From NCBI RefSeq assembly GCF_004345665.1, contig NZ_SLWR01000004.1, positions 496,001-560,000 of the forward strand: a stretch of DNA of 64,000 nt, written 5' to 3'. This document shows positions 56,669 through 64,000 of this stretch, piece by piece; within the stretch, counting starts at the first letter, position 1, and each line of letters opens with the position of its first letter. Source of the DNA: Kribbella antiqua. GTDB taxonomy: Bacteria > Actinomycetota > Actinomycetes > Propionibacteriales > Kribbellaceae. The translations under genes and the position numbers were made by a program. The notes beneath the pieces are model-generated. The model saw only the letters and a list, made by a program, of their open reading frames with translations. It was not told where the DNA came from and searched no databases.

Positions 56669-57622
56669 ATGCTGCAGCCGACGCGGGAGGTGACTCCCTA
56701 CACCGAGCTGGACCGGACGGCCTGGGCGCAACTGGCCGAGACGACCGAGTCGCCGCTGACCGCGGACGAGGTCGAGCGACTCCGCGGTCTGGGCGACGAG
56801 ATCGACATGGACGAGGTCCGTGAGGTCTACCTGCCGTTGTCCCGGATCCTGTCGCTCTACGTCCGGCACGCCCGCGCGCTGCACGCCGACACCGAGGACT
56901 TCCTCGGCAAGCCGGCCGCGACCCGGACCCCGTTCGTGATCGGCATCGGCGGATCGGTTGCCGTCGGCAAGTCCACCACCGCCCGCTTGCTGCGTGAGCT
57001 GCTGGCCCGCTGGCCCGAGCACCCGCGGGTCGCGCTCGTCACCACCGACGGCTTCCTCTGGCCGAACGCGGAGCTGGAGCGCCGGAACCTGATGATGCGC
57101 AAAGGTTTTCCGGAGTCGTACGACCGCAAGTCCCTGCTGCGCTTCGTCGTCGAGGTGAAGTCAGGCATGGACACGGTCGAGGCGCCGGTCTACTCGCATC
57201 TGCACTACGACCGGATGCCCGACGTACGGACGACAGTCGAGCAGCCGGACATCCTGCTGCTCGAGGGGTTGAACGTTCTGCAGCCCGCGCCCCGCCATGC
57301 CGACGGCAAGAGCGGCCTGGCAGTGAGCGACTTCTTCGACTTCTCCGTGTACGTCGACGCCGCCGCGGACGACATCCGGAGCTGGTACGTGCATCGTTTT
57401 CTCAAGCTCTGGGAGACCGCCTTCCGCAACCCGGAGTCGTACTTCGTCCGGTACGGCGAACTCAGCCGGGACGAGGCGATCAAGAAGGCCGAGTCGTTGT
57501 GGGACGGCATCAACGGCCCGAACCTGCGCGAGAACATCCTCCCCACCCGCTCCCGCGCCACCCTCGTCCTCCGCAAAGGCGCCGACCACACCGTCCGCTA
57601 CGTCCGGCTGCGCAAACTCTGA
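56669..57622 (+). CDS. coaA: Pantothenate kinase (type I)
   Basis: The 317-residue enzyme phosphorylates pantothenate, the first step of coenzyme A synthesis. The P-loop is [18 protein letters not shown] near residue 95. [13 protein letters not shown] and [16 protein letters not shown] are type I signatures. I take the ATG at 56669 ([11 protein letters not shown]) as start; an in-frame start at 56630 is less likely. Confidence 0.95.
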   Translation: MLQPTREVTPYTELDRTAWAQLAETTESPLTADEVERLRGLGDEIDMDEVREVYLPLSRILSLYVRHARALHADTEDFLGKPAATRTPFVIGIGGSVAVGKSTTARLLRELLARWPEHPRVALVTTDGFLWPNAELERRNLMMRKGFPESYDRKSLLRFVVEVKSGMDTVEAPVYSHLHYDRMPDVRTTVEQPDILLLEGLNVLQPAPRHADGKSGLAVSDFFDFSVYVDAAADDIRSWYVHRFLKLWETAFRNPESYFVRYGELSRDEAIKKAESLWDGINGPNLRENILPTRSRATLVLRKGADHTVRYVRLRKL

Positions 57623-57640
57623 CCCACCCCACCGCCCCGG

Positions 57641-58810
57641 TCAGGGCAAACTCTGAACCGCGGGAACGACAGCGACGGCGACCACGGCGGCCGTCAGACC
57701 GAAGGCCAACGGGTAGCCGGTGCCGGCGACCACCGCGCCGAAGATGATGGCGCCGATGCCCCAACCACCGTCGTACGCCAGGTTCCACAGTGCGCTGACC
57801 TGGCCGTAGCGGGACTTCGGGACGCGGTTGTACATCAGCGTGAGCGTCAGGTTCTGCGCGGCGCCGAAACCGATGCCGAAGAGGGTTGAACCCACGACGA
57901 TGGCGACGGTACTGCCGATCAGGACCAGAGCACCGGCACCGGCAGCGGCAAAGACGAGCGCCGGTGCCAGCAGCTTCGCCGGGCCGATCCGATCCGCGTA
58001 CCGACCGGCCAGCCAACGAGCGGCAGGTGCCGTGATCGCCTGCATCAGCAGGGCTGTGGCAACCAGCGAGTGCTTGTCCTTGGCAACGGCCAGCGGCAGG
58101 AATGTCACGCTGATGCCAGCAGCAACCGTTACCGCGGCGAACACGAACGTCGGCATCAACAGCCCACTCCCCCGCAGACCGCCGAGCACCTTGACGTGCT
58201 GTTCCTCGACGCTGGTGGTCTGGGGCATCGCACTCACGGTGACGAGTCCGGCCAGTGACGCGACCGCGGCCAGCACGAACAGGGCGTCGAAACCGATCAG
58301 GTTGGTCAGGTGGACGCCGAGCGGGAGACCGATCACTGCCGGCAAACCGACGGCCAGCCCGTAGACACCGAAGGCCTCGCCCCGACGGTGGCTCGGGGCA
58401 ACTTCCGCGACCAGCGCGACGGCGCCCACGACCAGGATCGCCAGGCCGGCGCCGCGAATGACGCACACCGCGAGGACGATCGGCAGCGATGCCGTGAGCA
58501 ACAGGATCAGCGAAGGCGCGCCGAGCAGGATCAGCCCGAGTCCGAGGACCACGCGGTAGCCCCAGCGGGCCAGCATCCGCGGCACCACCAACTCGACACC
58601 GACCGCGGACAGCATCATCGCGCCAGTCGACAGCCCCGCGCCGATCCCACCGGACCCGCTGGCTGCGAGGTAAAGCGGAACCACCGAGGTCAGCAGGTAC
58701 ATGCTCAGCCCGGAACCGAACACCATCGCCAGCAGCTGAGCGAACTGGCCAGTGACCAGCCGCTGAGCGGCGGGAACGTCTACTACCGGGATCTCGCAGG
58801 TGGTGGTCAT
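57641..58810 (-). CDS. MFS transporter
   Basis: The 389-residue protein has about 12 hydrophobic segments and MFS-typical loops (ARWGYRVVLG after helix 2; RYADRIGPAKLL between the halves). It is probably a drug/H+-type exporter. It follows the HpgT-like gene by 30 bases, in which a perfect 18-bp palindrome lies, so it may be induced separately by a TetR-like regulator. As the last gene of the hydroxyphenylglycine-like run it may export the product or confer self-protection. Confidence 0.9.
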   Translation of the reverse strand: MTTTCEIPVVDVPAAQRLVTGQFAQLLAMVFGSGLSMYLLTSVVPLYLAASGSGGIGAGLSTGAMMLSAVGVELVVPRMLARWGYRVVLGLGLILLGAPSLILLLTASLPIVLAVCVIRGAGLAILVVGAVALVAEVAPSHRRGEAFGVYGLAVGLPAVIGLPLGVHLTNLIGFDALFVLAAVASLAGLVTVSAMPQTTSVEEQHVKVLGGLRGSGLLMPTFVFAAVTVAAGISVTFLPLAVAKDKHSLVATALLMQAITAPAARWLAGRYADRIGPAKLLAPALVFAAAGAGALVLIGSTVAIVVGSTLFGIGFGAAQNLTLTLMYNRVPKSRYGQVSALWNLAYDGGWGIGAIIFGAVVAGTGYPLAFGLTAAVVAVAVVPAVQSLP

Positions 58811-58823
58811 GGCTCCAAACTAG

Positions 58824-58841
58824 GAGCAGACCGGTCTGCTC
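58824..58841. promoter_or_regulatory. Perfect 18-bp palindrome upstream of the MFS gene
   Basis: GAGCAGACC and its complement meet without a spacer (58824-58841). The palindrome touches the stop codon of the HpgT-like gene and lies 13 bases before the MFS start. No T-run follows, and a hairpin needs a loop, so an operator for a dimeric (TetR-type) repressor is likelier than a terminator. Confidence 0.6.
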
Positions 58842-60133
58842 TACAGATCCAGTTTTCCTGCGCCAGAAAGGACCAGTTCGTCGGTGATGAGCGCGGCGAG
58901 GCGGTCGAGGGCGACCTCGATCTCGGTAGGCGTCACCGAGCTGCAGGACAGCCGGAGCGCATGGATCGGGGTGTCGCCGTCGTAGAAGTGGCTCATCGGG
59001 GTCCACAGAACGCCGTACTCGTGGGCCGACTTCTCCAGCAGTACGTCGTCGACCGGGAACGGGACGGTGACGACGACGAAGAATCCGCCGGACGGAACGG
59101 TCCAGCTGATCTCACCGCCTGGGAAGCGTGCGGCGAGACCGTCGGTGATGGCTCGCAGGTTGGCGGCGTAGATCTGGCGCTCACGCCGGTTGGCCGCGAC
59201 CAGGCTGAAATCGTTCGCGAGGAGTTTGCCGCCGATCACGGCCTGGGCGACCGGTGAGGTGTTCACCGTGACCATGCTCTTGATCTTCGAAAGCTCGTCG
59301 GCCAGACGTCCGATACTTCCGTCCGGAGCTTCGACGGTCTGGTCCGCGACAACATATCCGACGCGGGCGCCGGGCAACCCGGTCTTGGCAAACGATCCCA
59401 GGTAGACGACCCGGCGGTCGGTGTCGAGCGCCTTCAGCGTCGGCATTCGGTCGACGCCGTCGGCAGGGAAGAGCCCGTACGGGTTGTCTTCGAGCAACAG
59501 CAGGTCCTGCTCGGCCGCAACCTCCAGCAATCGTTTTCGGGCCGCCAGGTCCAGGCTGAGGCCGGAGGGATTGGCGAAGTCCGGCATCACGTAGCAGGCC
59601 CGCGGCCGGCGTCCGTCCGCCCGTACCGACTTCACCACCACGGCCAGATCGTCGTCCTCGGCAACTGACACAACGGGCAAGTCGACCAAGCGAGCAGCAC
59701 CGGTGATTCCGACGTACGAGGGTGAGAACGCGAGCAGTAAGTCGGCGGGATCCCGGCGGAGGGCTCTGAGGGTGAGGAGCATCGCTTCCTGGCAGCCAAC
59801 GGTTACTACGATCGACTCCGGCTCGACCAGGATGTCCTCGTCGACCTCGAGGTTGCGGGCGATCAGGTCGTGCACGATGCCCTTGGTCCGGCCGTACTGG
59901 AGGATCGTCCGCCGCACTGCCGGCTCATCGTGCCCCTGCTCGCGGAGGTGGTCGGCGAAGCGGCGCAGGTAGGCGTGTACGTCGTCGAGGTCGAAGTGCT
60001 CCTCGGTCGGTCGGCCGGCAGCCAGTGAGATCGCGTCAGGGTAGTGGTGCGAAATCTCGTTGAGGAAGTTCATCGAGTTGAGCGCCCGGTCGGTGAGCGA
60101 ACCGTGCAAGTCGGTCAGCCGGAGATCTGCCAC
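58841..60133 (-). CDS. hpgT: HpgT-like PLP aminotransferase (hydroxyphenylglycine type)
   Basis: The 430-residue class I/II aminotransferase resembles HpgT of glycopeptide antibiotic clusters along its length: SMNFLNEI, YGRTKGIVHDLIARNL, VTVGCQEAMLLTLRAL, SPSYVGITGAARL, LGSFAKTGLPGARVGYVVAD (PLP Lys) and YGVLWTPMSHFY. HpgT converts 4-hydroxybenzoylformate to 4-hydroxyphenylglycine. The GTG at 60133 has GGGAGGA four bases upstream. It overlaps the 4-hydroxymandelate-oxidase-like gene by 19 bases, supporting sequential action. Confidence 0.85.
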   Translation of the reverse strand: MADLRLTDLHGSLTDRALNSMNFLNEISHHYPDAISLAAGRPTEEHFDLDDVHAYLRRFADHLREQGHDEPAVRRTILQYGRTKGIVHDLIARNLEVDEDILVEPESIVVTVGCQEAMLLTLRALRRDPADLLLAFSPSYVGITGAARLVDLPVVSVAEDDDLAVVVKSVRADGRRPRACYVMPDFANPSGLSLDLAARKRLLEVAAEQDLLLLEDNPYGLFPADGVDRMPTLKALDTDRRVVYLGSFAKTGLPGARVGYVVADQTVEAPDGSIGRLADELSKIKSMVTVNTSPVAQAVIGGKLLANDFSLVAANRRERQIYAANLRAITDGLAARFPGGEISWTVPSGGFFVVVTVPFPVDDVLLEKSAHEYGVLWTPMSHFYDGDTPIHALRLSCSSVTPTEIEVALDRLAALITDELVLSGAGKLDL

Positions 60134-61194
60134 GGCGTCCTCCCCGTCGTCAGCTCGCCGACCGCGTTCAGATCGGCGCAACCGGCCAGCAACATCGCAT
60201 CCCGGAGCTCTCGCCGCAGCAGGTCGAGCGCTTCATCCACAGCTTCCACAGCCAATGCCCACAGCAACGGCCGCCCCACCAGTACGGCGGACGCGCCGAG
60301 AGCGATCGCCTTGATGACATCGGTACCACTGCGAATCCCACTGTCCAGGAGTACGACGCAGTCGTTGCCCACGGCCTCGACAACGGGGCCGAGGGCATCG
60401 ATCGACGCGATCGCCGTGTCGAGCTGGCGGCCACCGTGGTTCGACACGACCACACCGGCGGCGCCGGCATCCACGGCGCGCCGGGCGTCCCGCGGATCGA
60501 GAATCCCCTTCACCACAAGGGGAAGCTCAGTCGAACTTCGCAGCCATTCCAGGTCGCGCCAGGACACGGCAGGCTCGAAGGCAGACGCCGTGTGGGCGGC
60601 AACCGCCGAGAGTCCCGGTACAGGCGCGTGGGCCTCTGTCACCATGTCGACAAAGTTCGCCGCGACGACGTCTTCAGGCAGTGCGAAAGAGTTACGAACG
60701 TCGCGAAGTCGCCGGCCCATCACGGGTACGTCGACGGTCACCATCAACGCGCGGCAGCCGGCCTTCCCGGCACGGTCCACGAGCGATCTGATCATCGCGC
60801 GATCCCGCAGCCAGTAGAGCTGGAACCAGGAGAGCGCCGCCGCCCCCGCGATCTCCTCCAAGGTGTAGCTGCTCAAAGTGCTGATGATGTAGGGGATTCC
60901 AGCGTCCGCGGCTGCTCCGGCCAACTGGAGTTCACCCTCGGCGTGCAGGAGTCGTTGGTAAGCCATCGGCGCCACCGCGATCGGCGACGACCACTCGTGG
61001 CCGAGCACCGCGGCCGTCGTGTCCGGCTTGTCGACTCCGGTCAGCACCCGCGGTACGAGGGTGACCGCATCGAGCGCCATCCGGTTGAGCCGGAGGGTGA
61101 TTTCGGAACCGCTGCCGCCGGCAACGAAATCCCAGACGGCCGTCGGCAGGATTGCAGCTGCCTGGGATTCGTAGTCGCTGAGGGCATCAGCCAT
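60115..61194 (-). CDS. hmo: 4-hydroxymandelate oxidase-like FMN enzyme
   Basis: The 359-residue alpha-hydroxy-acid oxidase has YIISTLSSYTLEEIA, FQLYWLRDRAMI, TVDVPVMGRRLRDVRN, the active-site His-Arg in VVSNHGGRQLD and GIRSGTDVIKA for FMN. YWLRD and MGRRLRD are what I recall from 4-hydroxymandelate oxidases of vancomycin-type clusters. The reaction would be mandelate-type alpha-hydroxy acid to keto acid with oxygen. It overlaps its neighbours on both sides (8 and 19 bases). Confidence 0.85.
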   Translation of the reverse strand: MADALSDYESQAAAILPTAVWDFVAGGSGSEITLRLNRMALDAVTLVPRVLTGVDKPDTTAAVLGHEWSSPIAVAPMAYQRLLHAEGELQLAGAAADAGIPYIISTLSSYTLEEIAGAAALSWFQLYWLRDRAMIRSLVDRAGKAGCRALMVTVDVPVMGRRLRDVRNSFALPEDVVAANFVDMVTEAHAPVPGLSAVAAHTASAFEPAVSWRDLEWLRSSTELPLVVKGILDPRDARRAVDAGAAGVVVSNHGGRQLDTAIASIDALGPVVEAVGNDCVVLLDSGIRSGTDVIKAIALGASAVLVGRPLLWALAVEAVDEALDLLRRELRDAMLLAGCADLNAVGELTTGRTPWQISG

Positions 61195-62113
61195 CCGCGA
61201 AGACTCCGCTCAACCACTCGGCGGCTTCGGACATTGCTTTCTGGCCGCCATCGAGGATGCCGGACATGGCGAAGAAGCCGTGGACCATCCCGTCGTACCG
61301 GCTCAGGGTGGTCGGGACACCGGCGGCGTGCAGCTTCTCGGCGTAGTACTCGCCTTCGTCGCGCAGTGGGTCGTACTCCGCGGTGATCACCAGCGCCGAC
61401 GGAAGATCTGCGTGCGATTCGGCGAGAAGCGGGGAGGCCAGCGGGTTCTGGCCGTCGGCGGGGTCGGTCAGGTAGTGGTTCCAGTACCAGCGGACGGACG
61501 TCTTGTTGAACAGGTGCGGGTCTTCACCGGCGCGCATGGAGATCGTGTCCGAGCCGTAGAGGGTGTTGGGGTAGACGAGGAGTTGGCCGGCCAGTGCAGG
61601 ACCGTTGTCGCGGGCAAGCAACGTGGTCGCGGCCGCGAGGTTCCCGCCGGCGCTGTCTCCACCGACGACCAACCGGGTCGGATCCACCCCGAGCTTGTCC
61701 GCGTTCGCCGCGATCCAATGCGTGGCGCTGTGGCAATCGTTGACCGCGGCCGGGAACGGGTGTTCCGGCGCGAGGCGGTAGCCGACCGTGATGACCTGGC
61801 AAGGAACGGCGTTGGCCAGCTTGCGGCTGATGCCGTCGGCCGTCTCGATACTGCCGAGCGTCCATCCACCGCCGAAGAAGTAGATCAACGTCGGCAACGG
61901 ACCGGTCAGATCGGGGCGGTAGACGCGCAGCGGCAGGCCGTCGTCCGTAGTGATGTCCTCGACGTGGTGAACGTTTTCGACCTCACCACCCGCGGCCTGG
62001 ATGGACGCGAGATCAGCGGCACGAGCCTCCGCCAGCGTCTGGGTGTAGAGCTGTGGCACGTCGCCGGCCGCGCGTTCCGCGCGCATCGCCTCGACCTGTG
62101 GATCCAGCGGCAT
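61187..62113 (-). CDS. Alpha/beta hydrolase (HSL-type) with altered oxyanion motif
   Basis: The 308-residue protein has the nucleophile elbow VVGGDSAGGNLAAA, Asp in EYDPLRDEG and His in GMVHGFF, as in hormone-sensitive-lipase-like esterases. The usual HGGG oxyanion motif reads YFFGGGW, with Phe in place of His. The overall triad is intact, so esterase or thioesterase activity is plausible. It lies nine bases after the P450 gene. Confidence 0.87.
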   Translation of the reverse strand: MPLDPQVEAMRAERAAGDVPQLYTQTLAEARAADLASIQAAGGEVENVHHVEDITTDDGLPLRVYRPDLTGPLPTLIYFFGGGWTLGSIETADGISRKLANAVPCQVITVGYRLAPEHPFPAAVNDCHSATHWIAANADKLGVDPTRLVVGGDSAGGNLAAATTLLARDNGPALAGQLLVYPNTLYGSDTISMRAGEDPHLFNKTSVRWYWNHYLTDPADGQNPLASPLLAESHADLPSALVITAEYDPLRDEGEYYAEKLHAAGVPTTLSRYDGMVHGFFAMSGILDGGQKAMSEAAEWLSGVFADG

Positions 62114-62122
62114 GGTTCGAGC

Positions 62123-63334
62123 TCACCCCAATCGGATCGGCATGGACTGGTGCCCACGCAACAGCAGGCTACGACTGCGGACCGGCTCGCCCGCGAACCG
62201 CAAGCCGGGGAACCGCTCGAACAACTGGCCGAGCGCGGCGCGTCCTTCCATCCGCGCCAGCGCAGCCCCGACACAGTAGAACGGTCCGGCGCCGAAGGAC
62301 AGATGCTGCAGGTCGTCCCGTCCTGGATCGAAGGTGTCGGCGTTGGGATGCTTGGCCGGGTCGCGATTGGCCGCGCCCGGCAGGATCAGCACCAGGCTGC
62401 CTTCGGTGATCGTCTCCCCCGCCAGCTCGAGGTCGGTCGAGGCCTTGCGGCTGATCAACTGCACCGAGCTCTGGTGCCGGAGGATCTCCTCGACGTAGTC
62501 GGCAGCGAGCCCGGAATCGTCGTGCAAGGCCTCGACCAGCCTCGGTTCGGCGAGCAACAGCTCGAGACCGTTGGTGAGCAGATTCATCGTGGTCACGAAG
62601 CTGGCGTTGACCAGGACGAGAAGGTTGTCGATCAGCTCCTGCTCGTCGATCCCCGCCGTACCGGAATCGAGGGCGTGGACGAGCGAGCCGACCAGGTCGC
62701 CGCGCGGGCGGATCCGGCGGTCGGCGATCATCCTGGCGTAGTAGGCGTTGAGCTCGTCGGCGGCCTGGTTCGCCGCGGCCAGTCGCTCCGGCGCCTTGCC
62801 GCCGAGGTCGAGGTAGTCGTCGATCCGCTGCGTGCGATCACGGAACCAGCCGACATCGGAGCGCGGAATGCCAAGGAAGGTCGCGATCACCGTGATCGGC
62901 AACCGGTAGGCGAAGTCGACGAAGTCGACCACCTGACCATCCGCGCCGGCCTTGCCCAGGTCGTCGAGCAGTTCGCCGACCAGGCTGTCCACCACCGGCT
63001 CGAACCCGGTCAGCCGCCGTGGCATCAGCACGGCCTGGAAAACCTTACGCATCCGCAGATGGTCCGGCTCGTTGCGGAACATCATCGACCCGCCGAGGCG
63101 GCGCAGGACCGAGTCTTTCGGATCCGGATCCGCCGATAGCAGCCGATGGAACCGGGTGTCCTTCAGCGCCTCCTGCGCCGCGTAGAAACCGTTGACCACC
63201 ACGGCGTACGGCGAACTCCCCGGCTCCAGGCGGCAGACCGGGCCGATCCGATGCAACTCGGCGAACAGCGGCATCGGATCGCGCCGGCCTTGCTCAGATC
63301 CCAGAGCTGCCAGGAGATCGTTTGCTGTCCGCAC
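62123..63334 (-). CDS. Atypical cytochrome P450
   Basis: The 403-residue P450 has the K-helix EEILRHQ and the haem loop LSFGAGPFYCVGAALARM. Two usual features are changed. The I-helix reads NASFVTT, where an acidic residue normally precedes Thr-Thr, and the His before the haem Cys is Phe. Loss of the acid could alter proton delivery or oxygen use. The GTG at 63334 directly follows the SGNH stop. It is probably a tailoring enzyme of the operon. Confidence 0.9.
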   Translation of the reverse strand: MRTANDLLAALGSEQGRRDPMPLFAELHRIGPVCRLEPGSSPYAVVVNGFYAAQEALKDTRFHRLLSADPDPKDSVLRRLGGSMMFRNEPDHLRMRKVFQAVLMPRRLTGFEPVVDSLVGELLDDLGKAGADGQVVDFVDFAYRLPITVIATFLGIPRSDVGWFRDRTQRIDDYLDLGGKAPERLAAANQAADELNAYYARMIADRRIRPRGDLVGSLVHALDSGTAGIDEQELIDNLLVLVNASFVTTMNLLTNGLELLLAEPRLVEALHDDSGLAADYVEEILRHQSSVQLISRKASTDLELAGETITEGSLVLILPGAANRDPAKHPNADTFDPGRDDLQHLSFGAGPFYCVGAALARMEGRAALGQLFERFPGLRFAGEPVRSRSLLLRGHQSMPIRLG

Positions 63335-64000
63335 TCAGCGCACCAGCTTCAGCGGAACGGACGCCGCCATCGCCTGGTAGCCCGCGTCGTTCGGGTGGAT
63401 GTGGTCGCCCGAGTCGAACACCGGGTTCAGCTTGCTCGGCTGAGCCGGATCACGCAGTACGGCGTCGAAGTCGAGCACTCCGTCGAACTCGTGGCTCTCC
63501 CGTAGGTAGCTGTTCACCGCCTGGCGGGTGGCTTCCTTTGCCGGCGTCCAGCTGTCCGTGCCGCCGAGGCCTTCGAACGGCGCGATCGTGGTGACCAGGC
63601 TGCGCAGCCCGCGTTCCTTGGCCTGCGCGTTGACCTGGCGAAGCGCGCCGATGATCTCGGCGGCCGAGTCGTCGGACATCCAGATGTCGTTGACGCCGAG
63701 CTCGGTAATCACTGTGCGGACGCCGGTCTGAGCGAACACGTCCTCGTTCAGCCGGGCCAGAGAGTTCACACCGACCTCGTTGAAGCCGGGGAAGAGGCCG
63801 TTGTCGGACGGCTCGCTGCCTTCATGGTTGAGCCGGCTGCCGGCGAGGCCCGCGTTCAGCACGCTCGGCACCGGCCTGGTGCCGGCGGCCGCGACGAGTC
63901 GCTCGGCGAGCTGATCAGGCCAACGGTTGTTCGCGTTGAATGTGCTGGCCGTGCCGTCGGTGATCGAGTCGCCCAGTACGACGATCGACCCTGCGGACTT
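63335..64000 (-). CDS. SGNH/GDSL hydrolase (5' end outside window)
   Basis: At least 221 residues, still open at the right edge. Block I is IVVLGDSITDG, with the nucleophile Ser close to the window edge. Block III is ITELGVNDIW and block V is SGDHIHPNDAGY, so the Ser-Asp-His set is complete. These enzymes are esterases or deacetylases, often secreted. The N-terminus and any signal peptide lie beyond the window. It leads directly into the P450 gene. Confidence 0.88.
   Translation of the reverse strand, partial: KSAGSIVVLGDSITDGTASTFNANNRWPDQLAERLVAAAGTRPVPSVLNAGLAGSRLNHEGSEPSDNGLFPGFNEVGVNSLARLNEDVFAQTGVRTVITELGVNDIWMSDDSAAEIIGALRQVNAQAKERGLRSLVTTIAPFEGLGGTDSWTPAKEATRQAVNSYLRESHEFDGVLDFDAVLRDPAQPSKLNPVFDSGDHIHPNDAGYQAMAASVPLKLVR

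Noticed and set aside
61280..63139. Plus-strand open frame of about 620 codons opposite the P450 and hydrolase genes
   Set aside because: It spans two real genes and their junction in antisense, is Arg/Gln/Asp-rich and lacks a ribosome site.

Overview
The window is a stretch of a high-GC actinobacterial chromosome with dense gene packing, frequent GTG starts and many 4-base ATGA/GTGA overlaps. Several genes point to Actinomycetes: two GroEL paralogues, a SigD/RsdA pair, GuaB3, a biotin-synthase auxiliary protein, a TIGR03086 (mycothiol-type) protein and a Rv2578c-type radical SAM protein. The gene order alr - TsaE/TsaB/RimI/TsaD - groES/groEL1 - sigD/rsdA - guaB - guaB3 - GMC oxidoreductase - guaA resembles the conserved purine/chaperone region of mycobacteria and streptomycetes. 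A Kribbella-like or other Nocardioidales genome is my best guess; this is inference without any database search. I saw no rRNA, tRNA, CRISPR array, transposase or prophage gene.

Layout. 1-1.5 kb: a partial acetyltransferase and a GH6 cellulase whose signal peptide is split by an amber codon. 1.5-3.4 kb: groEL2 behind two CIRCE operators. 3.4-10.1 kb: small housekeeping genes, a glycerophosphodiesterase, a heterodimeric ABC exporter with complementary degenerate ATP sites, and an Erm-type methyltransferase. 10.2-14.3 kb: a divergent XRE regulator/methionine aminopeptidase pair, a radical SAM protein, an NmrA-type oxidoreductase and a TetR regulator. 14.3-20.2 kb: guaA, then bioA-bioF-bioD translationally coupled to a cytochrome P450. 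20.4-23.0 kb: a secreted subtilisin, then bioB coupled to the small bsaP gene. 23.0-23.66 kb: no protein gene, but a run of hairpins ending in two rightward terminators, a candidate small RNA. 23.66-35.2 kb: GMC oxidoreductase, succinate-semialdehyde dehydrogenase, TPR protein, guaB3, guaB, rsdA and sigD. 35.4-37.7 kb: groES-groEL1, again behind two CIRCE sites. 37.8-50.6 kb: a peptidoglycan-binding protein, the t6A synthesis genes (tsaD, rimI, tsaB and a GNAT-TsaE fusion), alr, a secreted GH12-type enzyme, a META lipoprotein, nnrD/E and acpS.

50.6-56.5 kb is a plant-cell-wall sugar island: a LacI-family regulator, a GH3 beta-glycosidase, a GH67 alpha-glucuronidase and a stranded GH42 C-terminal domain. 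The palindrome CGAAA-N-TTTCG lies upstream of both enzyme transcription units, and a near copy lies at the GH12 start. This suggests a local xylan/xyloglucan regulon.

57.6-64 kb (minus strand) is a compact run of six genes: SGNH hydrolase, atypical P450, alpha/beta hydrolase, 4-hydroxymandelate-oxidase-like enzyme, HpgT-like aminotransferase and MFS transporter. The two middle enzymes are the last two steps of 4-hydroxyphenylglycine synthesis in glycopeptide-antibiotic producers. Finding them here without an NRPS or 4-hydroxymandelate synthase in view makes this the best candidate for an undescribed small pathway. The second is the P450 fused into the biotin operon, which may supply the pimeloyl precursor.
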